Below are positions 7,322 through 15,315 of a stretch of 64,000 nucleotides of DNA, one piece after another. A program made the translations under genes and the position numbers. The first letter of the stretch is position 1; each line of letters begins with the position of its first letter. Origin of the DNA: an uncultured Microbacterium sp. (GTDB taxonomy: Bacteria > Actinomycetota > Actinomycetes > Actinomycetales > Microbacteriaceae); NCBI RefSeq assembly GCF_945952435.1, contig NZ_CAMFHZ010000014.1:1-64000 (forward strand). The letters are read 5' to 3'. Under the pieces are notes generated by a model. That model saw only the letters and a list, made by a program, of their open reading frames with translations. It was not told the origin of the DNA and did no database searches.

Positions 7322-9687
7322 CGCAGGGTGCTCGCCTTCTGAGGCCGGGCCTCGCCGCGCTTCTCGGACGTGCGCGCGGAGGAGGTCGGGGAGAGTGAGG
7401 GATAGGGGGATCCGGTGCGCTCCTTGCGCAGGGCGATCGATCCGGTGGAACCAGGAGCCGGGTGCCCTTCGTGCAGCATGGTCCGCCAGTCGTCGCCGGG
7501 CTCGGGCTGCGGGGCGCTGTGGCGCGGTGCGGACACGAGGTCGACGTACATCCAGTCGGTGAGACCGATCCAGGTGTCCACCAGGGAGTTGCGCACGCCG
7601 ATGTTCGCGATCGTGGCCCACAGCGCGCAGATCGCGTTGAACAGGGAGAACGCGAGCGTGCCCCAGGCGCCGTCGGTCCAGCTGCGCCACGCGACGAACG
7701 CCGAGAAGCCGATGATGATGTACGGGGACACCACGTACAGCAGAGGCGAGCTCGTGCGGTCCTTGACCTTCGGCGTGCGCGCGAACGGGATCTTCTTACC
7801 GGTCAGACCCTGCTGCAGCGACTTGAGCACGCCGGCGAGGTTCACCGGCAGCAGGATCAGGTTGAAGCCGTAGATCCGGAAGATGTCGCTGCGCTTGTAG
7901 CCGCAGTACTTGAGGTCGCTGGCCATCGCGAGGAAGTACGGTAGGGCGCCGGCCAGGATGAGCGGGCTCACCAGACGGCTGTCGTACGGGTAGACCAGCA
8001 GGAAGATCAGGCCGAAGCTGGCCCAGGCGATCGAGACCATGTAGTTGAGCCGCAGGGCGACCTCGCCGAAGGACAGCGGCGTGTGCGCGCGACGCATCTC
8101 CCGCACCCGGCGCCACATCTTGGGCAGGATCAGCAGTCCGCCGTTGGCCCAGCGGCGCCGCTGGACGATGAGGGATCCCCAGTCCGGCGGGGTCGCGCTG
8201 TAGCTGAGGCGCTCGGGGTAGTTGACGAGCTTCCAGCCGAAGACGGTGAGGTCGACGCTCGACTCGGTGTCCTCGATGACGGTGCGGTCCTGCACGTAGC
8301 GACGGACCTCGATCCCGCCGACCGTCTCGATCTCGAGGATGTCGTCGAGCGCCTCCATCCGGATCACGGCGTTCGCGCCCACCCAGAAGGTCGCGTCGTA
8401 CTCGGTCATGCCCTGGTGCAGGATGTGCTGCACGTCGGTCGTGGCGCCCGCGAGACGCTCGATCCGCGTCGGCGCGCCCCGAAACGACGAGTACGGGGTC
8501 TGCGTGACCGCGACCTGGGCGTTGGCGGGCTGCTCGAGGAAGTGCACGAGCCGCAGGCAGTAGTCGCGCAGAAGCACCGAGTCCGCGTCGAGGGTGAGAA
8601 CGAAGTCCGAGTACGGCACGTCCAGATCGGCGTGCGCGCCGCCCCGGGCTGGTCGCAGCATCAGCCCCTCCGGAGTGTGCTGCTCGACGAAGCGTCCGCC
8701 GAGCAGGCCGATGTAGGAGTTCAGGTTCATGGCCTTGTTCGCCTCGTGCGAGAGGGAGGCGTAGCGCTTGCGCTCGAACGAGGTGACCTCGGCCGAGAAG
8801 ATCCAGACGAGCCGGCGCAGCAGCTCGCGCATCCGCTCCGGCGGGAGCGTCGCGCCCTCCGTGCGGGCCGACTCGAGGGCGAGCGCCGTGGTCTCCAGGT
8901 CCTCCGCGAGGCCCAGCAGCACCTCGTCCACGAAGAAGCCGTCGACGTGGTCCTCGCGGGGCTGCTCCCCGGCGAAGTCGCGCAGCCAGTCGATCGCGAA
9001 GCGGTACTCCTCGATCAGATCGTCCAGGGCCTCCACGGCCTCGGGGTCGAAGTCGAAGAGGTCCAGCGCGGAGACCAGCCGCTCGTGGGGCGCGTCCAGA
9101 TCCCCCTTGATCTGGGCGACCGCGAGGCGGGTCTCGTCGAGCCGGGCGATCGCGGCGGGATCCGTCGGCTCCGGGTTGTCGTCGAGCAGCAGGACGACGC
9201 GCAGCGACGGGTACTCCTGCAACACCGCGGACCAGAGGGTCTTGCGGATGACCGCGGGCTCCTCGGCGTAGGACGGCACCAGCACGGTGAGCGGGCGATG
9301 CGGGGTGGAGAAGTGGCGGTCGATCTCGGCGCGGGCCGCCCTGCGGTGCTCGCGGAAGCGCCGGTACGCGCCGTAGCGGGCCAGCAGGTACATCAACGCG
9401 GAGAACGTCAGGAACGTCACGACCAGGAGGTAGGACGCACCCTCGATGAACTGCCACGGGGTCTCGAACTGCCCGGAGAGGAACAGCGTCACCACGACCG
9501 TGAACACGTAGAGGGCCCACAGCAGCACCGTCAGCCAGATCGCGGCCCGGCTCAGGATGAGCTTCGTGGTCGACGGGCGCAGGTGCACAGCGGGCAGGGG
9601 CGACCGCGGTCGCTCCGTGCCCCATTGGCGGCGCACTCCGTCACGGCGGACGCCACGGCGTCGCGGCGTCGTCGTGGTGCGGGGCAT
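7318..9687 (-). CDS. membrane GT2 processive glycosyltransferase (cellulose/chitin/hyaluronan synthase-like)
   Basis: Predicted inner-membrane synthase that polymerises a sugar nucleotide and extrudes the chain. The 789 residues hold two N-terminal membrane helices (about 43-72 and 84-104) and a cytosolic GT-A domain. The key residues are present: DD169-170 (LLLDDNP), DADS at 367-370, IED at 471-473 and QRRRW at 509-513. Several membrane helices follow, then a hydrophilic tail. Odd feature: about 195 residues separate the first Asp pair from DxD, because a largely helical, acidic segment (about 180-320) is inserted; related enzymes have roughly 50-100 there. The ATG is preceded by AGGAGG. It overlaps and precedes the GH18 hydrolase gene. 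No PilZ domain is visible, so direct c-di-GMP control is not evident. Confidence 0.9.
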   Translation of the reverse strand: MPRTTTTPRRRGVRRDGVRRQWGTERPRSPLPAVHLRPSTTKLILSRAAIWLTVLLWALYVFTVVVTLFLSGQFETPWQFIEGASYLLVVTFLTFSALMYLLARYGAYRRFREHRRAARAEIDRHFSTPHRPLTVLVPSYAEEPAVIRKTLWSAVLQEYPSLRVVLLLDDNPEPTDPAAIARLDETRLAVAQIKGDLDAPHERLVSALDLFDFDPEAVEALDDLIEEYRFAIDWLRDFAGEQPREDHVDGFFVDEVLLGLAEDLETTALALESARTEGATLPPERMRELLRRLVWIFSAEVTSFERKRYASLSHEANKAMNLNSYIGLLGGRFVEQHTPEGLMLRPARGGAHADLDVPYSDFVLTLDADSVLLRDYCLRLVHFLEQPANAQVAVTQTPYSSFRGAPTRIERLAGATTDVQHILHQGMTEYDATFWVGANAVIRMEALDDILEIETVGGIEVRRYVQDRTVIEDTESSVDLTVFGWKLVNYPERLSYSATPPDWGSLIVQRRRWANGGLLILPKMWRRVREMRRAHTPLSFGEVALRLNYMVSIAWASFGLIFLLVYPYDSRLVSPLILAGALPYFLAMASDLKYCGYKRSDIFRIYGFNLILLPVNLAGVLKSLQQGLTGKKIPFARTPKVKDRTSSPLLYVVSPYIIIGFSAFVAWRSWTDGAWGTLAFSLFNAICALWATIANIGVRNSLVDTWIGLTDWMYVDLVSAPRHSAPQPEPGDDWRTMLHEGHPAPGSTGSIALRKERTGSPYPSLSPTSSARTSEKRGEARPQKASTLR

Positions 9688-9699
9688 CGGTCCTCCTGA

Positions 9700-9714
9700 C
9701 TCACCGCCGGTGAG
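9700..9714. promoter_or_regulatory. palindrome just upstream of the GT2 ribosome binding site
   Basis: CTCACCG-C-CGGTGAG is a perfect 7-bp inverted repeat three bases from the GT2 ribosome binding site (9691-9696, read on the minus strand), in the 207-bp divergent gap shared with the histidine kinase gene. It could be an operator or a small hairpin next to the translation start. No binding protein can be named. Confidence 0.35.
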
Positions 9715-9894
9715 CGGTCGTCCGGGGCGGCGGATCCGCCCTCTGCGTCGATGCTAAGAGGGCGCAGCGCGTGGGCGAGGCCCTTTGCGGCGTTCTTTGG
9801 ATAACCTTGCGGGAGAGTTGAGCAACGGGGCCGGCGACGCCGCCCCCGTATCGTTCCCCGCGCTGCGCGACCGGGCGTCGGAGAGAGGACCGGC

Positions 9895-11493
9895 ATGTCC
9901 CGCAGGGCGTCGATCTGGCGTTGGCAGCTGATCTTCATCGCCGCGGTCGTGGCGATCGCGGTGTTCGTCACGGCCCTGAAGCCGACCCTCTTCGGCGTCC
10001 CCTTCTTCACCGCGGGACTCCTGCTCGCGCTGGTCGTCACGACGGCGACGGTCGTGGTGCCCTGGGATCGGCTGCCGCCGTGGGCCGCGATCGCGGCTCC
10101 GCTCGCGGACGTCATCGCGATCGGCCTGACCACGGCGGCGCCCGACATCCGGTTGGGCTTCCTCTGGGTCATCCCGATCACCTGGATCGCGACGTACTTC
10201 TCCATGCTCGCCGTCATGGCGTCGATCGCCGTCTGCGCGGGCTTCCTCTTCACGCTCGGCAACCAGAGCGGCCTGATCTCGGACGTGGCGCTGCGCGTGC
10301 TCATCACCGCCTTCGCGCTGGGCTTCCTCGGTGCGACGATCAGGATCGGCCAGCGGCAGTCGGGGGCGGCACGGCGGCTGCTGCACCGACGCAGCGAGCA
10401 GATCAACCGCATCGCGCGACGCGCCGAGACGCACGAGCGCCGCGTCACCGAGATCATCGACGCCCTCGACACCGCGCTCGTCGCGGTCGGCGACGGCGGA
10501 CGGATCCTCAAGATGAACGACGCGTACCGACGGCTCTACGGCCGCGACGGCTACGGCGCGGCGCTCCCCGCGCCCGCGGTCGAGTACGACGATCGCGAGG
10601 GGGAGCCGATCCCCGTCGATCGCACGGTCATCGCGCGGGCGGGCCGTGGCGAGCACGTCGACGGCGAGCGCGTGTGGCTGTACGACGTCGAGGGCACCTG
10701 GCGGGCGCTCGAGGTGCGCATCCAGGCGATCGCCAGCGAGGAGGAGGAGGGCGAGGTGGCGCTCGTGCGCATCGAGGACGTGACAGAGGCGCTCGCCCTG
10801 GCGCAGGAGCGGCGCACGGTGACGGCGATCCTCAACCACGAGCTGCGAAACCCCCTCACCGCCATCGTCGGGCACGTCGATCTGCTGCTCGAGCGCGAAG
10901 ACCTCCCGCCGCGCGCCGCCGACCAGCTGCGGATCGTCGCCAGCGCGAGCGAGCGCATGCAGGGCCTCGTGACGACCGCGCTCGACACCTCCCGCGCACG
11001 GGCGAGGCAGCTCTCGGAGCCGGTGGACCTGCGGGGGCTGGTCGAGGCGTCCGTCGACTCGTTCCAGCCCACCGCCGCCGCCAACCGTCTCCAGGTCAAG
11101 GTGTCCGGCGCGCAGACGCTGCTCATCTACGGCGACGCGTTCCGGCTGCGTCAGGCGATCGACAACGTCGTCAGCAACGCCGTCAAGTACACGCCCGCCG
11201 GGGGCCACGTCGACATCGTCCTCGCGACCGCGCAGGACGGCCGCGCGGAGGTCGTCGTCGCCGACACCGGATCCGGCATGTCGCCGGACGACGTCGCGCG
11301 TCTGTTCCAGCCCTACTTCCGCTCGGAGAGGGCGGAACGCAGCGGAATACCGGGAACGGGTCTCGGGATGGTCGTCGTGCAGGACGTCGTGACCGCGCAC
11401 GGCGGCACGATCGACGTGGACAGCGCCCTCGGGCGCGGGACCCGGATGTTCCTGCGCTTTCCGCGCCGCCAGGAGAGGATTTCCGCCGCATGA
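9895..11493 (+). CDS. membrane sensor histidine kinase with PAS-like domain
   Basis: Sensor kinase of 532 residues. Five or six membrane helices (about 10-150) form an integral-membrane sensor without a large extracellular loop. A short helical linker, a PAS-like domain (about 182-300, IIDALDTALVAVGDGGRILK) and the kinase core follow. His315 in NHELRNP is the phosphorylation site. The ATPase domain has N-box IDNVVSNAVKYTP, G1 ADTGSGMS and G2 GTGLGM. ATG is supported by a GAGAGAGG ribosome binding site. It is divergent from the GT2/GH18 operon, and its stop overlaps the next gene by four bases. The response regulator at 4609 is its likely partner because no other regulator is nearby. Confidence 0.92.
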   Translation: MSRRASIWRWQLIFIAAVVAIAVFVTALKPTLFGVPFFTAGLLLALVVTTATVVVPWDRLPPWAAIAAPLADVIAIGLTTAAPDIRLGFLWVIPITWIATYFSMLAVMASIAVCAGFLFTLGNQSGLISDVALRVLITAFALGFLGATIRIGQRQSGAARRLLHRRSEQINRIARRAETHERRVTEIIDALDTALVAVGDGGRILKMNDAYRRLYGRDGYGAALPAPAVEYDDREGEPIPVDRTVIARAGRGEHVDGERVWLYDVEGTWRALEVRIQAIASEEEEGEVALVRIEDVTEALALAQERRTVTAILNHELRNPLTAIVGHVDLLLEREDLPPRAADQLRIVASASERMQGLVTTALDTSRARARQLSEPVDLRGLVEASVDSFQPTAAANRLQVKVSGAQTLLIYGDAFRLRQAIDNVVSNAVKYTPAGGHVDIVLATAQDGRAEVVVADTGSGMSPDDVARLFQPYFRSERAERSGIPGTGLGMVVVQDVVTAHGGTIDVDSALGRGTRMFLRFPRRQERISAA

Positions 11494-12653
11494 GCTCGAT
11501 CACCGGTCCCGTAGGGATCTCCGTCAACCCCTCGGTGATCCTGGTCGCCCTCGTCACGCTGTCGACGGCGATCGTGTTCGGCCTCGCGCTGCTTCCCCGG
11601 CCCAGTCGGGCGACGATCACGTGGTCGGCGGCCTTCGGCATCGCGATGATCGCGACCTACGTGTGGGTCGCGGCGATGCAGTTCGACAGTGCACCGCTGC
11701 GGGCCATCTCCTCGGGTCTGCTCGTGTGCTTCGAGCCGCTCCTGTGGCTCGGCGTCCGCTTCTACGCCGGCAAGCGACCACCGTGGCTCGCGGCCCTCGC
11801 CTTCCCGATGTTCGCTCCCACCGTGCTGGTGCTGTTCTCCGGCTCGGAGGAGTACGCGACGGTGTTCCGCGTCGTCTTCACCGCGGCGGCCGTGTACGCG
11901 GGGCTCGCGGCCTGGGAGCTGTTCCGACTGCGTCTCACGACCCACGACGTGGTCCTGCCCCTCGCGCTGGTGTCGTGCGCGTTCGTCGTCGTGGCCGTCG
12001 TGGGTCTCGTGGCGGGGGTCGCGCGGATCGGGTCGGCGCCCGGAGACGAGCTCAGCATGCTTCGGGACATCAACGGCGTGGGGACGGTGCTGACCAGCCA
12101 GTGCGCGTCGATCACGATCGTGCTGCTGGCCCGGGGCGAGAGCCTGCTGCGTACGAACCTCGTCCGCGCGGACCAGGACGAGTTCGGCGAGCTGCGCGCC
12201 AGGCTGCGTCGCGCCAGGGGCAGACAGGAGAACTCCTGGTCGCTCCTCGATGTGCGTCTCGACGACCCGTCGGACCTCCACGACGCCTCGGGGCCCGCGG
12301 TCTACGCGGGCGTCGTCGCGGCCTTCCAGGAGCACGTCCGGCAGGCGCTCCCCGCCTCCGCCGACATGATCTGGCTCGCGGGGGAGCGGGCGATCGCGCT
12401 GCTGCCGGGATCGGAGGAGGCGGTGCGGCACCACCTGCGCGAGCTCCTCGCACACGTGTCGCGCATCGACGAGCGCGGCACCGAGTCGGCGGTCCGGGTG
12501 TCGGCGAGCATCGGCTGGGCGAGCGTCGTCTCGACCGGCTTCGACCTCGACGCACTGCGACTGGATGCCGCGGCCGGGGCGGAGGCGGCCCGCGAGCGGG
12601 GCGGCGATCGATGGGAACGCGCCTCCGAGGTGGCGGCTACCCTGGGAGAGTGA
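11490..12653 (+). CDS. membrane protein with degenerate GGDEF domain
   Basis: A 387-residue protein with about seven membrane helices (residues 15-215) followed by a cytoplasmic domain (about 245-387). The latter has the outline of a GGDEF domain: the hairpin WLAGERAIALLPG at 295-307 aligns with LGGDEFAVLLPG, and the end (ASIGWASV ... AAGAEAARERGGDRW) matches the family C terminus. The active motif is AGERA instead of GGDEF, and metal-binding positions are lost, so cyclase activity is not expected. It could be a ligand-binding or regulatory relic. It is translationally coupled to the kinase (ATGA) and overlaps tsaB (GTGA). Operon position suggests it modulates the kinase or the polysaccharide machinery; that is inference. 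Confidence 0.7.
   Translation: MSSITGPVGISVNPSVILVALVTLSTAIVFGLALLPRPSRATITWSAAFGIAMIATYVWVAAMQFDSAPLRAISSGLLVCFEPLLWLGVRFYAGKRPPWLAALAFPMFAPTVLVLFSGSEEYATVFRVVFTAAAVYAGLAAWELFRLRLTTHDVVLPLALVSCAFVVVAVVGLVAGVARIGSAPGDELSMLRDINGVGTVLTSQCASITIVLLARGESLLRTNLVRADQDEFGELRARLRRARGRQENSWSLLDVRLDDPSDLHDASGPAVYAGVVAAFQEHVRQALPASADMIWLAGERAIALLPGSEEAVRHHLRELLAHVSRIDERGTESAVRVSASIGWASVVSTGFDLDALRLDAAAGAEAARERGGDRWERASEVAATLGE
12638..12643 (+). promoter_or_regulatory. -10 hexamer of tsaB inside the upstream gene
   Basis: TACCCT lies six bases before the tsaB GTG, within the last codons of the degenerate GGDEF gene. It would give tsaB-rimI-tsaD its own leaderless transcript, independent of the inserted signalling genes. 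Confidence 0.45.
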
Positions 12654-13270
12654 TTCTGGGCGTCGACACCTCGTTGGGCACCGCCGTCGGGCTGATCGGC
12701 CGCGACGGGCGGGCGGTCGCCGAGGCGGCGCGCACCGCGCCGCTCGGGCACGCCGAGGTCGTCGGGGAACTGCTGACGGAGGTCGTCGGCGCGGCGGACG
12801 GTCCGATCGCGCACGTCGCGGCCGGCATGGGTCCGGGCCCGTTCACCGGGCTGCGGATCGGGATCGCCGCGGCACGCGCGTTCGCGCTCGGCCGCGGAAT
12901 CCCCGTGGTGCCCGTCCCCAGCCACCATGCCGCGGCTCTCGCCGTGATCGACACGGAGGCGCCCGCCGAGCCCTTCGCGATCCTCACCGACGCCCGCCGC
13001 CGCGAGACGGCGGTGACCGTTTACGAGGGCATCGACGTCGACGGCATCCCGCACGCGGTCGTCGACACCGTCCTCGTGCCCCGCGACGAGGTCGACGCGA
13101 GGCTCGGCGCGCTGCGCCGCTTCGAGGTGACCGCCCTGTCCGGGACCGCGCTCGCCCGCGTCGCCCGTCGGGCGCTCGACGCCGGCCGCGTGCTGACCGG
13201 ACCCGAGCCGCTGTACCTGCGTCCGCCGGACGCGCGGACCCCTGCGCCGCCGAAACGGGTGGGGCTGTGA
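12650..13270 (+). CDS. tsaB: tRNA threonylcarbamoyladenosine biosynthesis protein TsaB
   Basis: Partner and activator of TsaD in t6A37 synthesis. The 206-residue protein is an ASKHA-fold paralogue of TsaD with ILGVDTSLGTAVG at the N terminus and the family signature GMGPGPFTGLRIGIAAARAFA. It lacks the metal-binding HxxxH of TsaD, as expected. The GTG start overlaps the upstream stop. rimI overlaps its end by four bases, the usual order tsaB-rimI-tsaD. Confidence 0.95.
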   Translation: MILGVDTSLGTAVGLIGRDGRAVAEAARTAPLGHAEVVGELLTEVVGAADGPIAHVAAGMGPGPFTGLRIGIAAARAFALGRGIPVVPVPSHHAAALAVIDTEAPAEPFAILTDARRRETAVTVYEGIDVDGIPHAVVDTVLVPRDEVDARLGALRRFEVTALSGTALARVARRALDAGRVLTGPEPLYLRPPDARTPAPPKRVGL

Positions 13271-13830
13271 TCCGCCCGGCGACCGGGGAGGACCTCGCGG
13301 CGATCATGGACATCGAGCGCCGATCCTTCCCCACGGACGCCTGGAGCGCCGAGCTCATGGCCGCTGAGCTGGCCGGTGCTCACAGCCGCTACTTCGTCGA
13401 CGTGGAGCCGCACGCCGCGGGCGACCGCGTCGTCGGCTACGGGGGCGTGAGGGCGCTGCGCGGGTCCGGGGACGCCGACATCCAGACCATCGCGCTCGAT
13501 GCGCCCGCCCGGGGATCCGGGCGGGGACGTGCCCTGCTGCGCACGCTGCTCGCCGAGGCGGCCGACCGCGGCGCGCGGGAGGTCTTCCTCGAGGTGCGCG
13601 CCGACAACCCGATCGCGCAGGGGCTGTACGGCTCCGAGGGGTTCGTCGAGATCGGTCGCCGGCCCGGCTACTATCAGCCGGACGACGTCGCCGCCGTCGT
13701 CATGAAGCTCGACCTGCGCTCCTGGCCTCCGAGCGTTCTCAGGTCGGATCGGCCGTCCGGCGCCGAGCCCCGCCTCCCCGCGACCATTCCGCCGATCCAT
13801 CCTGAGAACGAGAGCGACGCCGATGTCTGA
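13267..13830 (+). CDS. rimI: ribosomal-protein-alanine N-acetyltransferase RimI with repeat-encoded tail
   Basis: GNAT enzyme that acetylates the N terminus of ribosomal protein S18 and possibly other proteins. The GNAT core occupies residues 1-150: [21 protein letters not shown], the acetyl-CoA loop [11 protein letters not shown], and [21 protein letters not shown] split across the C-terminal core. The core ends at VVMKLDL near residue 150, the usual length. Residues about 156-181 are encoded by a 77-bp palindromic element (13734-13810), so the 187-residue protein has a tail with no family counterpart. Starts at GTG overlapping the tsaB stop; the end overlaps tsaD by eight bases. Confidence 0.92.
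   Translation: MIRPATGEDLAAIMDIERRSFPTDAWSAELMAAELAGAHSRYFVDVEPHAAGDRVVGYGGVRALRGSGDADIQTIALDAPARGSGRGRALLRTLLAEAADRGAREVFLEVRADNPIAQGLYGSEGFVEIGRRPGYYQPDDVAAVVMKLDLRSWPPSVLRSDRPSGAEPRLPATIPPIHPENESDADV
13734..13810. repeat. palindromic element inside the rimI reading frame
   Basis: Arms of 22 bp (13734-13755 and 13789-13810) match as inverted repeats at 19 positions; the outer 10 bp, CGTTCTCAGG and CCTGAGAACG, are perfect. The element lies after the conserved RimI core, keeps the frame open and ends just before the tsaD ATG at 13823. Its ends resemble the element at 2025-2101. Confidence 0.75.
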
Positions 13831-14902
13831 ACCGCTGGTGCTCGGGATCGAGACGAGCTGCGACGAGACCGGGATCGGGATCGTGCGCGGGCGGACGCTG
13901 CTGTCCAACACGATCGCGTCGAGCATGGACGAGCATGCGCGCTATGGGGGCGTCGTGCCCGAGGTCGCCGCGCGGGCGCACCTCGAAGCGCTGCAGCCCT
14001 CGATCGAGCAGGCGCTCGCGGAGGCGCAGGTGCGGCTCTCGGATCTGGACGCCGTCGCGGTCACGAGCGGGCCGGGGCTCGCCGGGGCGCTCATGGTCGG
14101 GATCGGTGCCGCGAAGGGCCTCGCCGCCTCCCTCGACACCCCGCTCTACGCGGTCAACCATCTCGTCGGCCACATCGCCGCCGACATCCTGGATCCGGAT
14201 GCGCCTGCCCTGGAGTATCCGACGATCGCACTGCTCGTCTCGGGCGGGCACACCTCGCTCCTGCACGTGCGCGATCTCACCACCGACGTGGAGCTGCTCG
14301 GCGAGACCGTGGACGACGCGGCGGGGGAGGCCTTCGACAAGGTCGCCCGGCTGCTCGGCCTGCCGTATCCCGGCGGTCCGGAGATCGATCGCGCGGCGGT
14401 CGGCGGCGATCCGAACGCGATCCGCTTCCCGCGCGGGCTGTCCCGCGCCTCCGATCGCGAGAAGCACCGCTACGACTTCTCCTTCTCCGGGCTCAAGACC
14501 GCCGTCGCCCGCTGGGTCGAACGGGCCGAGGCGGCGGGCGAGACCGTCCCCGTCGCGGACGTGGCCGCGAGCTTCCGCGAGGCCGTCGTGGACGTGCTCG
14601 TGACCAAGGCTCTCGCGGCCTGCGAGGACCGCGGCGTCCCGCGGCTGCTCCTCGGCGGCGGTGTCGTCGCGAACCGCCGCCTGCGCGAGGTCGCGCTCGC
14701 CCGTGCCGAGGCCGCCGGCGTGACGGTGCGGATCCCTCCGCTGTCGCTCTGCACGGACAACGGCGCGATGATCGCCGCCCTCGCGGCCGAGCTCATCGCC
14801 TCGGGGCGGCGCCCGTCGACGCTCGGTTTCGGGGCGGACTCGACGCTGCCCGTCACGGAGATCCAGGTGGCGGAGCGCGCAGGAACGGTCGGGGACGGCT
14901 GA
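13823..14902 (+). CDS. tsaD: tRNA N6-adenosine threonylcarbamoyltransferase TsaD
   Basis: Transfers the threonylcarbamoyl group to A37 of tRNA. The 359-residue ASKHA protein has [14 protein letters not shown], the metal-binding HxxxH in [43 protein letters not shown] and the C-terminal [12 protein letters not shown] and CTDNGAMIA motifs. The start overlaps the rimI end by eight bases. It is the last t6A gene of the cluster. Confidence 0.97.
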   Translation: MSEPLVLGIETSCDETGIGIVRGRTLLSNTIASSMDEHARYGGVVPEVAARAHLEALQPSIEQALAEAQVRLSDLDAVAVTSGPGLAGALMVGIGAAKGLAASLDTPLYAVNHLVGHIAADILDPDAPALEYPTIALLVSGGHTSLLHVRDLTTDVELLGETVDDAAGEAFDKVARLLGLPYPGGPEIDRAAVGGDPNAIRFPRGLSRASDREKHRYDFSFSGLKTAVARWVERAEAAGETVPVADVAASFREAVVDVLVTKALAACEDRGVPRLLLGGGVVANRRLREVALARAEAAGVTVRIPPLSLCTDNGAMIAALAAELIASGRRPSTLGFGADSTLPVTEIQVAERAGTVGDG

Positions 14903-14904
14903 GC

Positions 14905-15312
14905 GTGGCCGCGCACGAGACGGATCCGGAACGCTATCACCGGCTGCCGACCGCTCCGACGCCCGTGCGCGTGGAGAGCGGTCCGTCTCTAAGCGAGAGC
15001 GGCTTCGTCGCCGAGGACTCCGAATGGACCCCCTCGGACGCGACGACCACCGGGACGGCGGTCGTCGCGGCGGAGCCGCGGCTGGGGCCGTGGGCCCTCC
15101 TGTCGGCGATCGTCGCACTCTTCGCCTCCTTCTTCGTCGGCTGGGGGATCCCCGTCGCGGCGATCTCGGTGATCGCCGCGATCATGACGCTGCGCCGGCC
15201 CGACGAGAGCAGGGCGGTGGGGGTCTGGGCGCTCGTGCTGGGCGGCCTGGCGACGCTCTACAGTGCGGGGTGGCTCGTGTGGGCGGCCTTCCGCTTCGGG
15301 TGGTTCGGCTGA
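14905..15312 (+). CDS. small two-TM membrane protein, DUF4190-like
   Basis: The 135-residue protein has a hydrophilic N-terminal 60 residues and then two hydrophobic helices (about 66-92 and 103-128) of the kind found in DUF4190 proteins, joined by MTLRRPDESRAVGVWAL. Function unknown. The GTG start is two bases after the tsaD stop, so it is probably in the same transcript, and the next gene follows three bases later. Confidence 0.7.
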   Translation: MAAHETDPERYHRLPTAPTPVRVESGPSLSESGFVAEDSEWTPSDATTTGTAVVAAEPRLGPWALLSAIVALFASFFVGWGIPVAAISVIAAIMTLRRPDESRAVGVWALVLGGLATLYSAGWLVWAAFRFGWFG

Positions 15313-15315
15313 GGC

